64,000 nt of DNA from an uncultured Clostridia bacterium (GCA_934365195.1 CAKRNA010000005.1:100019-164018), one strand, 5' to 3'; shown: positions 9,529 through 19,953, counted from the stretch's first letter. Translations and numbers: made by a program. The notes: generated by a model not told the origin, from the letters alone.

Positions 9529-9665
9529 TTATTATAAAACTTTTCGGCTCAATTTTCCTAAACCAAAACTTGAATTTACAAAGCATAGCAAGGTGTTTTA
9601 AGCCCGTTTTAGCACTTACTTAAAGCACTTAATCGACAATAAAATCCTTAACTTAGCCTAGCAAA

Positions 9666-11237
9666 CTAAAACTCTAATTCTCCGTCGTCCTCACTACCGT
9701 AAAACACTTCGTCCACTATCACCTCGTCGGTTTCCTCGTACGGCGCTTCAAAAGTTTCGCTAATTACAGCGCCGTTATCCACGTCAAAAGGAGCGCTCTC
9801 CACGTCCTCGTTAAACGGGGCGTCCTCCGTTTCGAAAGGCGACTCGCCCTCCACTTCCTTCATATCCTCGGTGGATTTGGTTGTAGGCGGTTCTATTTCC
9901 TCCATTCTCGGCTTTTCAGGTATCACCGCATCGAACTTCATAATCTCGCCCGTCCACCTTAGTTCAAGGTCGGCAAGTTCGCCGTTACGGTGCTTAGCAA
10001 CGTTAAGAATAACAAGATCCTTAGGTTGCGCCTTGTCGTACAAGTACGGCTTGTCAAGAAACATTACGATATCTGCGTCTTGCTCGATTGCGCCCGACTC
10101 ACGAAGGTCCGAAAGCATAGGTTTGTGACCGGTACGGCTTTCGATAGCACGAGATAATTGCGACAAAAGTAAAATCGGCGTATCCAGTTCCTTTGCAATA
10201 ATCTTCATACTTCTACTTAGTTCAGCCACTTCGTTTTGCCTGCTCTCCACCTTTCTATCGCTGGTCATAAGTTGTAAGTAGTCCACCACGATTAAGGATA
10301 GTTTGCCGTGCTCTCGAATAAGCCTCATACACTTGCTTCTAATATCCATCGGCTTGGTTACGGACGAATCGTCGATAAATATTTTGGACTTGATTAGTTC
10401 GTTGTAGCCCGCCATAAGTTTACCCGTTGCGTTTATGCTAAATCCGTTTTTAAGTCCGTCACGAATGTTGGTTTTACTTACAGCCGACAAAATTCTAGAG
10501 GTAAGTTGGTGGTCCGGCATTTCTAGTGAGAAGATAGCCACGTTACCGCCGTTTATTCCCATATTCGTTGCAATATTAAGTGCAAAAGCAGTTTTACCAA
10601 CCGCCGGCCTTGCCGCAAGCAAAATAAGTTCGCCAGGTTTTAGTCCGCTGGTTAGGTTGTCAAAGTGGCTAAATCCCGTCTTAGAACCGCCCTTGTACTC
10701 GCCACGGCACGCCTCGTTTATGTTGTTTATTACTATGTCGGCAGACTTTTTGATATGCTCCAGCGTAGAGGTATCCCTCTCCTTTGAAATATCGAAAATT
10801 TGCTTTTCGGCAAACGCAAGTACCTCTTGGCTATCGGGCTCGTTGTACGCCTTATCCACGATTTCGCTTGCACGCCTAATAATAGACCTTGAAAGAGAAG
10901 TCCTTTTTAAAATATCCAAGTAGTAGGTGTAACTTGCCGATGCAGGAACGTAGTTAGACAAGTCCAGCACGTAATCCAGCCCACCGCTTTGTTCTAGTTT
11001 GTTATGTTGAGCAAGCATATCCTCACAAGAAATAGCGTCCACAGGCTTGTTTTCGGCACACAAATCCAAAATCGCCTCGAAGATATTTTGATGCGCTTGC
11101 AAATAAAAATCCTCTACTTGAAGTTTTCCGCTAGCGTCGGACGCAACTTGTTGGTCGATTAGCATTGCGCCAAGCACCGACCTTTCCGCCTCCACGTTAT
11201 ACGGCATTACTCTTTGTTTCTTCTCGATTTTTTCCAT
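9666..11237 (-). CDS. dnaB: Replicative DNA helicase DnaB
   Basis: DnaB (DnaC in Bacillus) is the hexameric helicase that unwinds DNA at the replication fork. The N-terminal helical domain starts at MPYNVEAERSVLGAML, the RecA-like domain has Walker A ARPAVGKT (about 209-216) and Walker B LIVVDYLQL (about 315-323). After the conserved C-terminus at about residue 440 there is an extra acidic tail of about 80 residues with repeated APF/SPF-acidic patches, not part of the canonical helicase. GGAGGT lies 5 bases before the ATG. The start overlaps the upstream membrane-protein gene by 41 bases. Confidence 0.96.
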   Translation of the reverse strand: MEKIEKKQRVMPYNVEAERSVLGAMLIDQQVASDASGKLQVEDFYLQAHQNIFEAILDLCAENKPVDAISCEDMLAQHNKLEQSGGLDYVLDLSNYVPASASYTYYLDILKRTSLSRSIIRRASEIVDKAYNEPDSQEVLAFAEKQIFDISKERDTSTLEHIKKSADIVINNINEACRGEYKGGSKTGFSHFDNLTSGLKPGELILLAARPAVGKTAFALNIATNMGINGGNVAIFSLEMPDHQLTSRILSAVSKTNIRDGLKNGFSINATGKLMAGYNELIKSKIFIDDSSVTKPMDIRSKCMRLIREHGKLSLIVVDYLQLMTSDRKVESRQNEVAELSRSMKIIAKELDTPILLLSQLSRAIESRTGHKPMLSDLRESGAIEQDADIVMFLDKPYLYDKAQPKDLVILNVAKHRNGELADLELRWTGEIMKFDAVIPEKPRMEEIEPPTTKSTEDMKEVEGESPFETEDAPFNEDVESAPFDVDNGAVISETFEAPYEETDEVIVDEVFYGSEDDGELEF

Positions 11238-12027
11238 TAGTACCTCCGCTCTTCTTCACTATTTTTGCAACGAATACACCACATAAAAGCACCCCGAACG
11301 ACGCCGCTATCAGCACGCTGTACCAGTTTTTAGTGTTAGGCACTTTTTGGCGCAAACTTATCACCGTGTCCTCGCCTATATTGTAAAAACTGTGGTAGTA
11401 CATACCGTCGTTACTGTCATAAAAAACGTATCCGTTCGTTTTCACGTTTTTAAATTCCGTACCGTACACGTAATTGTAACTAACCTTGTTTACGTCAAAG
11501 TTTGTAATACCAAAATAAGTAGCGTAATTATTCCACTTGGTTTCAAGCGTGTTTTTTCCGCCGTTTTTTAGGTAGGTTTCGTTATCGCTCTTATACGTCG
11601 TAAACCAAAAACCCTCGTCTTTTGGGGTAGGCCCGTCTATTTCGTTACCCGTTATACCTAGGTCGTGGTTCATTTCGGTGCGGTTTTTGTAGTGCTTTTC
11701 AATAACCGTAAGTACGTTTGGCGTTTTCTCGTCGTACAAGTACTCCACGTTGTTCACTTTTAAAAGCGCAATGATTTTGGGTATAATGTCGTCATAGCCA
11801 AACTCTTTAACGCCCTCGCTCGTTACAAACTCCACCTTTTCGGTAGGGAATTTATACCGGCTGGCTACATAAATACCGCCGTTAGAGTGATAAACCATAG
11901 CCCTAGTGTAGTCCAAAACGACGCCTTCTTCTGCGTGCGCCACCGTTTTTGGCAGGCATAACGACAAGAATAAAGCGATTAAAACTACTAATATCGGCGT
12001 TAATTTTTTAAAAGTTTTTACCATCAA
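11197..12027 (-). CDS. Secreted, C-terminally membrane-anchored protein of unknown function
   Basis: The 276-residue protein is not recognised. Residues 1-32 look like a signal peptide (KKLTPILVVLIALFLSLCL, then AHA as a likely cleavage site). The middle 200 residues are a Tyr/Asn-rich extracytoplasmic domain, and a transmembrane helix at about 238-258 is followed by a basic tail. This gives a type I topology with the domain outside. It overlaps pepF by four bases and dnaB by 41, so it is probably co-transcribed with both. The gene at 35006-35788 has the same topology but no obvious sequence similarity. Confidence 0.75.
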   Translation of the reverse strand: MMVKTFKKLTPILVVLIALFLSLCLPKTVAHAEEGVVLDYTRAMVYHSNGGIYVASRYKFPTEKVEFVTSEGVKEFGYDDIIPKIIALLKVNNVEYLYDEKTPNVLTVIEKHYKNRTEMNHDLGITGNEIDGPTPKDEGFWFTTYKSDNETYLKNGGKNTLETKWNNYATYFGITNFDVNKVSYNYVYGTEFKNVKTNGYVFYDSNDGMYYHSFYNIGEDTVISLRQKVPNTKNWYSVLIAASFGVLLCGVFVAKIVKKSGGTNGKNREETKSNAV

Positions 12028-13808
12028 TCAATCTCTTTTAGTTCTTGAAGAGTATCCCTAAATTCCTTAAAAGCCACCTCGTAAGGCCCTGCGGTTTCAA
12101 GGTCTACCCCTGCTAATTTTAATATATCTAGTGGTGGCATACTGCAGCCTGCTTTTAAGAAGTTCTTGTAGCCTTCCACCTTTGATTCGTCCTTTAATAT
12201 GCTGCTTGCTATATTTACCGCACTAATTAGCCCCGTTGCGTACTTGTACACGTAGAAAGCGGTGTAAAAATGCGGTATTCTTGCCCATTCGTACTTGATT
12301 AGCGAATTGTGTTTTACAGCCTTACCGTAGTAACGCTTGTTTAGTTTGTAGTACTCTTTAGACAAGTTCTCGGCGTTCAGCGGAATATCCTTTTCCACCA
12401 TTTCGTGCGCCTTTAATTCAAACTCGGCAAACATCGTTTGCCTAAACACCGTCGTCCTAAACATATCCATATAGTAACTTAGCAAATACTTCCTGATTTG
12501 CTTATCCTTAGTCACGTTTAGTAGGTGCTTAATTAGTAGCACTTCGTTTACCGTGCTGGCAATTTCAGCCACGAAAATCACGTAGCCTGCGTCCTCGTAC
12601 GGTTGCGTTTTGTTGGAATAATACGAATGTATTGCGTGCCCTAGTTCGTGTGCAATGGTAAACACGTCGTGAGTGGTTTTTTGGTAGTTTAATAAAACGT
12701 AAGGGTGCGTACCGTAAGCCCCCCAAGAATAAGCGCCACTCTTTTTACCTTTATTCTCCACAACGTCTATCCAGCCGCTAGAAAAAGCCTCGCTAAGAAT
12801 ATCTGCGTACTCTTTGCCTAGTGGTTTTAGCGCCTCTTTTACAAGTTCGACACTTTCCTCATAGGTCAGTTTGATATCCGCCCCCTCTACTATCGGAACG
12901 TACATATCGTACATATTTAAAGTGTCAAGCCCTAACGCCTCTTTCCTATACGCCACGTAGTCGTGCATAACGCCAAAATTATCGCTTACGTTTTTAACTA
13001 GCGCCTTGTAAACCTCCTTCGAAACGTTTTCGTAGAAGGTAGCCTTTTCCATACTAGACTTAAAGCCCCTTACGTCTGCGTAAAACCAGTCCTTTTTAAC
13101 GTTGCCTGCGTAGTTGGTTGCGATAGTGTTTATCATATCCTTATACGCCGTAAACATAGAGTTGAAGGCTTTTTTACGGTCGTTTTGTGAGGTGGATTGT
13201 AGCGCAAGGCTATAAAGCCCGTGTGACAATTTAACTTTATTCTTCTCGCTGTCTTGGTATGACTTAAATTTAATATCCGCATTGTCGAACATTATAAAAG
13301 TTTCCTGAAAGTCACCCGTAAACGCACCCGCTTTGGATAAAATCCTCTCCTCTTTTTCGCTAAGGATATGTTGTTTCGTTCTTAAAATCTCTTTTAAAGT
13401 AACCTTGTATTTAGAAAATTGTTCGTCTTTTGTTAAGCCCTCTAAGTACTCATTGCTTAGGCTTGTCAACTCCGGCAAAATGTACGCAGTAGCAGTAGAA
13501 AACTTTGTTACTAAAATATCGGTTTTGGTTGCCCTTGCGTTGTTTTCGCTGTTTGCGGTGTCTTGGTCACGAAGTAAATGAGCGTACACGTACACCCTCT
13601 CCGCTCTTTCGGATAGTTCGCCCTCGAAACCAAACGCTTCAAGCAAGGTAGCCTTGTCTGACAGTTTGCCCTTGTACTTTTCAAAATTGTCTATGTTCTT
13701 TTGTACATACTCAAATTCTTCCTCAAACTTTTCGATAGATGGAAAAATATCCTTTAAGTTCCACTTATATTTTTCTTCCACCTCGTTTCTAGTTGGTAAA
13801 GCAATCAT
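12024..13808 (-). CDS. pepF: Oligoendopeptidase F (M3 family)
   Basis: PepF is a cytosolic zinc metallopeptidase that cuts oligopeptides of roughly 7-17 residues. The 594-residue protein matches the usual length and has the zincin motif HELGHAIHS preceded by a family-typical TTHDVFTIA segment; the third ligand is expected in the downstream glutamate-rich helix VAEIASTVNEVLL. The start at 13808 (MIALPTRNEVEEKYKWNL) is chosen because GGAGGG lies 5-6 bases upstream; the frame is open nine codons more. It follows the DUF1846 gene by 10 bases. Confidence 0.95.
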   Translation of the reverse strand: MIALPTRNEVEEKYKWNLKDIFPSIEKFEEEFEYVQKNIDNFEKYKGKLSDKATLLEAFGFEGELSERAERVYVYAHLLRDQDTANSENNARATKTDILVTKFSTATAYILPELTSLSNEYLEGLTKDEQFSKYKVTLKEILRTKQHILSEKEERILSKAGAFTGDFQETFIMFDNADIKFKSYQDSEKNKVKLSHGLYSLALQSTSQNDRKKAFNSMFTAYKDMINTIATNYAGNVKKDWFYADVRGFKSSMEKATFYENVSKEVYKALVKNVSDNFGVMHDYVAYRKEALGLDTLNMYDMYVPIVEGADIKLTYEESVELVKEALKPLGKEYADILSEAFSSGWIDVVENKGKKSGAYSWGAYGTHPYVLLNYQKTTHDVFTIAHELGHAIHSYYSNKTQPYEDAGYVIFVAEIASTVNEVLLIKHLLNVTKDKQIRKYLLSYYMDMFRTTVFRQTMFAEFELKAHEMVEKDIPLNAENLSKEYYKLNKRYYGKAVKHNSLIKYEWARIPHFYTAFYVYKYATGLISAVNIASSILKDESKVEGYKNFLKAGCSMPPLDILKLAGVDLETAGPYEVAFKEFRDTLQELKEID

Positions 13809-13818
13809 ACTAACCCTC

Positions 13819-15288
13819 CTAAATCTTATCGTCAAATACGTCGTCTTGAGTAGTATTTACACCTAGTTTGCGTAGCATATTAAGGTCGTTGCTGTGCAAC
13901 ATAACCGTTGAATGAAGTTCGCAACACGCTAGGTCGCTAAGTTTGTCTAGCGCAAGTTTTGCGTTCTTGTGGTAGGTAGCGCAAACTGTAAGCGCAATAA
14001 TAACCTCTTGCAAATCCAGTCTGGTGTGCTTATCTTTTAAAATGTTTTTCTTCACGTCCATAATCGGCTCGATTACCGTCGGATCGATTAGTTGCACCTC
14101 GTCGTCGATATTTGCAAGATACTTTAAGGCGTTTAGTACGCCGGCAGCCGAAGCGGTAAGTAGTTCGGACATTTTGCCCGTTTCGATATGCTCGTCTTTA
14201 AGTTGAAGAGCAACCGCTATTGTGGAGCAATTATTTGCCTTTTCCCTTGCAGGCTCTACCACTTGTCTGTACTCTGGTTTTAGTTCGAGGTCGCCTAGTA
14301 GGTACTCCGCCCTCTTTACAGCGCCAAGGTCCATTTGACCGTTCTTATAAGCGCACTTAGTATTAAAATAACGCCTGATTATCTCTTGTTTTGCAGCCTC
14401 CCTAACGGCTTCGTCGTCGGTAATGCAGTAGCCCACCATATTCACGCCCATATCGGTTGGCGATTTGTAATTTAGGTCGGGCGAAATACGAGAAAGTATC
14501 GTCCTAATTACAGGGAATAGTTCGATATCCCTGTTGTAGTTTACGGTGGTTTGGTTGTACGCCTCTAAGTGATAACTGTCTATCATATTCACGTCTTTAA
14601 TATCGGCGGTTGCAGCCTCGTAAGCGATATTGACAGGGTGTTTAAGCGGTAAGTTCCACACCGGGAAGGTTTCAAACTTTGCGTAGCCTGCCTTGATTCC
14701 ACGCTTAAACTCGTGGTAAAGTTGACCAAGGCAAGTGCCTAGTTTTCCGCTAGAAGGACCGGGAGCAGTAACAACCACAAGTGGCTTAGTGGTTTCGATA
14801 TAAGGGTTTTGACCGTATCCCTCGTCGCTAACAATCGTGTCTACGTCGTTAGGATAGCCCTTAGTGAACCTGTGAAGGTACACTTTTTCGCCCCTTTGCT
14901 CTAATTTTTGCTTAAAACTATTTGCAATAGGTTGGTCTTCGTACTTAGTTATAACCACACTGTTTACGCTTATACCAAGCCCACGCATAATGCCCATAAG
15001 CCTGATAACCTCAGCACCGTAGGTAATGCCTAAGTCCGCCCTAATCTTATTACGCTCGATATCTTGCGCATTTATGCAGAAAATAATCTCGCACTTATCC
15101 TTCAATTTTTGAAGTAGTTTGATTTTAGCGTTTGGATCAAACCCCGGAAGAACTCTTGCTGCATGAAAATCGTCAAATAGTTTGCCGCCGAATTCTAGAT
15201 ATAATTTATTGTCGAACTTAGCGATTCTTTCAAGTATTTTCTCTGATTGTTTTTGCATATATAGTTCACTATTAAAACCGATTTTCAT
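13819..15288 (-). CDS. DUF1846 family protein
   Basis: The 489-residue sequence is typical for the DUF1846 family: the N-terminus (MKIGFNSELYMQKQSEKIL), a phosphate-loop-like TAPGPSSGKLGTC at about residue 175, and the conserved segment around NIAYEAATADIKDVNMIDS. The family is widespread in Firmicutes and the biochemical role is not firmly established. It is first in the run DUF1846-pepF-secreted protein-dnaB, with its own upstream spacer of about 100 bases. Confidence 0.9.
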   Translation of the reverse strand: MKIGFNSELYMQKQSEKILERIAKFDNKLYLEFGGKLFDDFHAARVLPGFDPNAKIKLLQKLKDKCEIIFCINAQDIERNKIRADLGITYGAEVIRLMGIMRGLGISVNSVVITKYEDQPIANSFKQKLEQRGEKVYLHRFTKGYPNDVDTIVSDEGYGQNPYIETTKPLVVVTAPGPSSGKLGTCLGQLYHEFKRGIKAGYAKFETFPVWNLPLKHPVNIAYEAATADIKDVNMIDSYHLEAYNQTTVNYNRDIELFPVIRTILSRISPDLNYKSPTDMGVNMVGYCITDDEAVREAAKQEIIRRYFNTKCAYKNGQMDLGAVKRAEYLLGDLELKPEYRQVVEPAREKANNCSTIAVALQLKDEHIETGKMSELLTASAAGVLNALKYLANIDDEVQLIDPTVIEPIMDVKKNILKDKHTRLDLQEVIIALTVCATYHKNAKLALDKLSDLACCELHSTVMLHSNDLNMLRKLGVNTTQDDVFDDKI

Positions 15289-15392
15289 AAGTATCTCCTA
15301 ATTTAATTTTATAACTTTTTTATTATATCATACTTATTATAATAATCTACTGATTTAGCCATTGTTTTTTACAATTTTTTTTGCTTACGCTC

Positions 15393-17840
15393 TTAGCCGT
15401 TTTGTTCGCTATCTGCCATTTTTTCAGCCGATACCACCTCTACGCCCTTTGAAACAATAAGTTTTCCCTTATTATTTCTAGGCAAAATCATAATGTTATC
15501 GCTGTTAATAATTATCGAATTTTCCAGCCCATTTTTAAGTTCTAGGAATATGTCGTAAGGATAGGTAACGTAGCCGTAGAACCTAATCTCGTCGCCCGCT
15601 TTAATGTCCGCTATCTTCACGCCCTTTCTGTACCTGGTAGAAGGCTCGATTTCCCAAGCGAACACACGCTTTGCGTAGCCTTTATCGGTGATTACCACAA
15701 TTTCTCCGCCGTCACCTAGTTGCGTTACGTAAAGTAGGCTGTCTCCGTCGTTTATCTTCACACCTTTTACGCCGCCCGCTTTTCTGCCTTGCAAAGGAAT
15801 ATCGTTCGTTTCGGCATTTAGACACAAGCCCTGCTTAGTTCCGAAGAATATGGTGCTTTCGTCCTCCACAAACTGTACGTCGATTACTTCGTCGTCCTTT
15901 AAGGTCATCACGTCGCCATAGGACTTTTTAAGCATCAGTTCGTTAAAGTTCGACCTCTTAACGTAGCCGTTCTTGGTAAAGATATACACCTCTTTTTCTT
16001 GGTCTTCCTCTTTTACGGCAAGCACTTTTACAACCTTTTCGTCCCTCTCTGCGTTCTCCTCTACGGCAAGCAGTTCCACGCCCTTGCTCTTGTAAGGTTG
16101 AATAGGCATTTTGTCAAGTTCTATCCTTGCCATATTACCTAGGTTTGTAAAGCAATAGTAGGTTTCCTTATTGCTTAACGTCAAGGTTTGGATAATCATA
16201 CCCTCTTTTTCTACGTTAGATTTATCCTTTACCCCGACAGAGTAACTTCTCGTGGTTACCAGTTTGATTTTGCCTTGGTTGTCAAGTGCGAAAACGCCTT
16301 TAATATCGATAGTAGGCTCTTTTTCTACTTCCAGTTTAAATTGAGTAAGCGCGGTAGACTTTCCGTTTATTTCGCTACGTCTTTCCGTCTTAAACGCCTT
16401 GCCTATCTCGTTAATTTCCTCTTGAACAACCTTCATTTGCTTAGCCTTACTCTTAATTATCGTGGTAAGTTTCGCCATAAGTTTTTCAAGGGATTGCAGT
16501 TCCTCCTCTATCTTTTGAACCTCTAACTTAGCCAGTTTAGCCAGCCTCATATCAAGGATTGCTTGCGCTTGTTTTTCGCTTAGTTCGAACACGTTTCTTA
16601 GTTCGGTTTTAGCGTCTTGCGTAGTTTTGGAACGCTTGATAATCGCTATAACCTCGTCGATATTATGCAGGGCTATTACAAGTCCTTGTAAAATATGCGC
16701 CCTCTCTTTTGCTTGGTTATACTCAAACTGCGACCTACGTAAAATAATGCCTCTTTGGTACTCTACGTAGTACCTGATTATCTCCATCAAGCCCAGTTGC
16801 TTTGGCTTACCGTCGGCAATGGCTACCATATTGATATTAAACGCACTTTCAAGTTGCGTGTATTTAAGCAGCATCTTCATTATTTCGTTTACGTCGCCGT
16901 TTTTACCTACGGTAACTATTGCCCTCATACCGTTTCTATCCGACTCGTCTACGATATTGCTTATTGCCATAAGCGGACCTTTTTTCGTATTTCTAAGGTT
17001 AAGAATATTCGAAAGCAACGCCGCTTTGCTTACTTGATAAGGTAGTTCGGTAATAACGATGTTCGTTTTGCCGTACTCCCCTTCTTCAAGGTGCATTTTT
17101 GCACGCAATATAATCTTACCTTTTCCCGTTTCGTAGGCTTGACGTAAGCCCTCCCCCGTGATTATCTCTGCGCCGGTTGGAAAGTCCGGGGCTTTAATGT
17201 ACTCCATCATTTCGTCAAGGGTGATATTCGGGTTATCGATATACGCCATTACGCCGTTAATTACCTCGCTGATATTGTGCGGAGGAATATTCGTTGCAAG
17301 ACCTACCGCAATACCGTTTGCGCCGTTTACAAGTAGGTTTGGGAATCTGCTTGGCAAGGTGTTAGGCTCTTTTAAAGTGTCGTCGTAGTTTAGCGACCAA
17401 TCCACCGTGTCCTTATCGATATCTTTAAGCATTTGCATAGCAAGAGGAGCAAGCCTAGCCTCAGTATACCTCATAGCAGCAGCCGAATCGCCGTCCATAG
17501 AGCCGAAGTTTCCGTGGCCGGACACAAGAGTTGCGCTCATAGAGAAGTCCTGCGCAAGCCTTACCATAGCGTCGTAAACCGAACTATCGCCGTGCGGATG
17601 GTATTTACCAAGGCAGTCACCCACGATTTTTGCCGACTTTACGTAAGGTTTTTCAGGGGTGATACCCATTTCGTTCATAGCAAACAAAATCCTACGTTGA
17701 ACGGGCTTTAAACCGTCCTCCACCCTAGGCAGAGCCCTTTCCAAAATAACGTGCTCAGAGTACGGCATCATAGATTCTTTCATTACCACTTCAAGAGGGG
17801 TATCTATTATTTTCGCTTCGCTAAAATTATATTCGCTCAT
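15393..17840 (-). CDS. Type IIA DNA topoisomerase subunit A (ParC/GyrA)
   Basis: The breakage-reunion subunit of a type II topoisomerase. The N-terminal domain has RALPRVEDGLKPVQRRIL, the quinolone-region motif HPHGDSSVYDAMVRLAQDFS with MRYTEARL (catalytic Tyr), and the C-terminal domain is a beta-pinwheel. A degenerate GyrA box (QGRKAGGVKG) takes the place of the QRRGGKG type, so it is unclear if this is gyrase or topoisomerase IV. The pairing with a B subunit away from dnaA-recF and the VILERALPRVEDGLKPVQ form favour topoisomerase IV. The start overlaps the B-subunit stop by one base (TAATG). Confidence 0.9.
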   Translation of the reverse strand: MSEYNFSEAKIIDTPLEVVMKESMMPYSEHVILERALPRVEDGLKPVQRRILFAMNEMGITPEKPYVKSAKIVGDCLGKYHPHGDSSVYDAMVRLAQDFSMSATLVSGHGNFGSMDGDSAAAMRYTEARLAPLAMQMLKDIDKDTVDWSLNYDDTLKEPNTLPSRFPNLLVNGANGIAVGLATNIPPHNISEVINGVMAYIDNPNITLDEMMEYIKAPDFPTGAEIITGEGLRQAYETGKGKIILRAKMHLEEGEYGKTNIVITELPYQVSKAALLSNILNLRNTKKGPLMAISNIVDESDRNGMRAIVTVGKNGDVNEIMKMLLKYTQLESAFNINMVAIADGKPKQLGLMEIIRYYVEYQRGIILRRSQFEYNQAKERAHILQGLVIALHNIDEVIAIIKRSKTTQDAKTELRNVFELSEKQAQAILDMRLAKLAKLEVQKIEEELQSLEKLMAKLTTIIKSKAKQMKVVQEEINEIGKAFKTERRSEINGKSTALTQFKLEVEKEPTIDIKGVFALDNQGKIKLVTTRSYSVGVKDKSNVEKEGMIIQTLTLSNKETYYCFTNLGNMARIELDKMPIQPYKSKGVELLAVEENAERDEKVVKVLAVKEEDQEKEVYIFTKNGYVKRSNFNELMLKKSYGDVMTLKDDEVIDVQFVEDESTIFFGTKQGLCLNAETNDIPLQGRKAGGVKGVKINDGDSLLYVTQLGDGGEIVVITDKGYAKRVFAWEIEPSTRYRKGVKIADIKAGDEIRFYGYVTYPYDIFLELKNGLENSIIINSDNIMILPRNNKGKLIVSKGVEVVSAEKMADSEQNG

Positions 17841-19813
17841 TATTTCTTCCTCCCGATAAGTTCAAAGGCGTCTACCTTGTTAAAGTTTGCGTGTTTGTTG
17901 ATATATTGTTTTCTTAGTTCTATATTATCGCCCATAAGAATGGATATTTCCTCGTTAGCGGCTATTGCGTCCTCAACGGTCACTCTCATAAGGCTACGTG
18001 TTTTAGGGTTCATCGTCGTTTCCCAAAGTTGCTCCGGGTTCATTTCGCCAAGACCTTTGTATCTTTGAAGTCTTGCAGGAGGCTTGCCCTCGGTCAGTTC
18101 CCTAAGTTGCTCGTCGTCATAAGCGTATTGCACTTGGTTTTTCCTTTCTATTTTGTAAAGCGGAGGCATACCGATGTACACGTTTCCGTTAAGCACTAAT
18201 TCCTTCATATAGCGATAGAAGAAGGTTAAAAGTATTGCCCTAATATGCGCACCGTCTTGGTCTGCATCGGCAAGAATTATAACCTTGTGATATTTGATTT
18301 TGGATAGGTCGAAAGTAGGATCGATTCCGGCACCGATAGCCGATATTATCGAACGGATTTCCTCGTTTTGAAGTATTTGGTCAACCCTCTTCTTTTCAGC
18401 GTTTAGCGGCTTGCCTCTTAGTGGCAAAATGGCTTGCGTTTTCCTATCTCTGCCCATTTTTGCGCTGCCGCCTGCCGAGTCTCCCTCTACGATAAACAGT
18501 TCGTTATCCTCCGGCTTTCTTCCCGAGCAACTACTTAGTTTACCCACTAGGTTCGAGCCCAAAATATCGTTAAGAGCGTGCTCCTTATCCTTTATAAGTT
18601 TGGTTTTCATTCTAATAGACTTTGCGACGGTAGCCTGTTTTAGAATAAACTCCAAAGTTTTTTTAGATTGCGACATTTGGAAGTACCTGTCAAGTTCGGT
18701 GGTTACGATATTTTCCACAATCGACTTAACGTTGGTATTACCTAGTTTGGTTTTGGTTTGCCCTTCGAACTGGACGTCCTGCATCTTTACCGATACGATA
18801 GCGCTGATACCCTGCCTAAAATCCTCGCCGTCAAAGTTAGGGTCTTTGTCCTTTAACACTTTGGTTTTCCTAGCGTAGTCGTTAAGCACCTTTGTCAAGC
18901 CGCTTCTAAAACCGGTAATATGCGTACCGCCCTCGATAGTCGGGATATTATTTACGAAAGAATAAACGTTCTCGCTGTCGTCACCGTTAATGTGCTGAAT
19001 GGCAATCTCCAGTTTGAAGTTTTCGTCCTCGCCTTCTAGGTAAATAGGCTTTTCGTATAGTGCGGTTTTGCCCTCGTTGATAAACTTAACAAAGTCCACA
19101 ACGCCGCCCTTTGAGTGATAGGTTTGAGTGATAACCTCTTCACCCCTCTCGTCGATAAACTCCATTTCGATATTTTTGTTTAAGAATGCGGTTTCTTGCA
19201 ATCTCGACATAATAAGAGACGCCTTAAACTTCTCCTTTAAAAACACCCTGTCGTCAGGCATAAAAGTTACGGTAGTGCCTTTCTTTTTGGTTTTGCCTAT
19301 TTCTTCAAGCGGACCTTTTGGAATACCGCTCTTGATTTTGCCGTTTACCTCAGGGGAATGAAATTCCATTCTGTAAGCCTTGCCGTCGATATAGGACTCC
19401 ACCGTTAGCCACCTAGAAAGTGCGTTGGTTACAGATGCGCCCACACCGTGCAAGCCGCCGCTAAATTGATAGTTGCTATTATTAAACTTACCGCCGGCGT
19501 GCAAAGTAGTGAATATTACCTCCACCGCCGTCTTGTTAGTCTTTTTCACTTTACCAACGGGAATACCCCTTCCGTTATCGCTTACCTCTGCGCTGCCGTC
19601 CTTGTGAAGAACCACGCTAAGTTTGTCCGCATAGCCGTTGCAAGCCTCGTCCATAGCATTATCGATAATCTCCCACAAGATGTGATGAAGACCTCTGCTA
19701 CCCGTTCCGCCGATATACATTCCGGGGCGTACTCTTACGCCGTCAAGCCCGTCAAGTATCTCGATATTATCCGCTGTATAAGAGCCTTTCTTTTCAGTTT
19801 TTTTCGTCGCCAT
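17840..19813 (-). CDS. Type IIA DNA topoisomerase subunit B (ParE/GyrB)
   Basis: ATPase subunit that partners with the A subunit encoded immediately downstream. It shows the GHKL ATPase motifs EIIDNAMDEA, DNGRGIPVG and GGLHGVGASVTNAL, then the Toprim motifs EGDSAGGSAK and the Asp pair in LADADQDGAHI. At 657 residues it has the length of Gram-positive GyrB/ParE, without the large insertion of enterobacterial GyrB. Whether the pair is gyrase or topoisomerase IV is not decided by the sequence. A -10-like TATAAT lies about 40 bases upstream of the start in an AT-rich region. Confidence 0.92.
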   Translation of the reverse strand: MATKKTEKKGSYTADNIEILDGLDGVRVRPGMYIGGTGSRGLHHILWEIIDNAMDEACNGYADKLSVVLHKDGSAEVSDNGRGIPVGKVKKTNKTAVEVIFTTLHAGGKFNNSNYQFSGGLHGVGASVTNALSRWLTVESYIDGKAYRMEFHSPEVNGKIKSGIPKGPLEEIGKTKKKGTTVTFMPDDRVFLKEKFKASLIMSRLQETAFLNKNIEMEFIDERGEEVITQTYHSKGGVVDFVKFINEGKTALYEKPIYLEGEDENFKLEIAIQHINGDDSENVYSFVNNIPTIEGGTHITGFRSGLTKVLNDYARKTKVLKDKDPNFDGEDFRQGISAIVSVKMQDVQFEGQTKTKLGNTNVKSIVENIVTTELDRYFQMSQSKKTLEFILKQATVAKSIRMKTKLIKDKEHALNDILGSNLVGKLSSCSGRKPEDNELFIVEGDSAGGSAKMGRDRKTQAILPLRGKPLNAEKKRVDQILQNEEIRSIISAIGAGIDPTFDLSKIKYHKVIILADADQDGAHIRAILLTFFYRYMKELVLNGNVYIGMPPLYKIERKNQVQYAYDDEQLRELTEGKPPARLQRYKGLGEMNPEQLWETTMNPKTRSLMRVTVEDAIAANEEISILMGDNIELRKQYINKHANFNKVDAFELIGRKK

Positions 19814-19925
19814 AAAAACCTCGCCTATAATAATATTATTTAATATAATTATATCATATATATTCGTAAAATAAAAGAGTTTTTCATAAAAAAGTGCAAA
19901 AAATTTACCTCTTTTTTTACCAAAA

Positions 19926-19948
19926 TAAAAAGCCGATTATCTCGGCCT
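19926..19948 (-). terminator. Terminator of the alpha/beta hydrolase gene
   Basis: Short hairpin GCCGA-TTATC-TCGGC at 19932-19946, with an A-rich stretch on its left that gives a U-tract in minus-strand transcripts. It lies just past the stop at 19954. Confidence 0.6.
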
Positions 19949-19953
19949 TCTAT

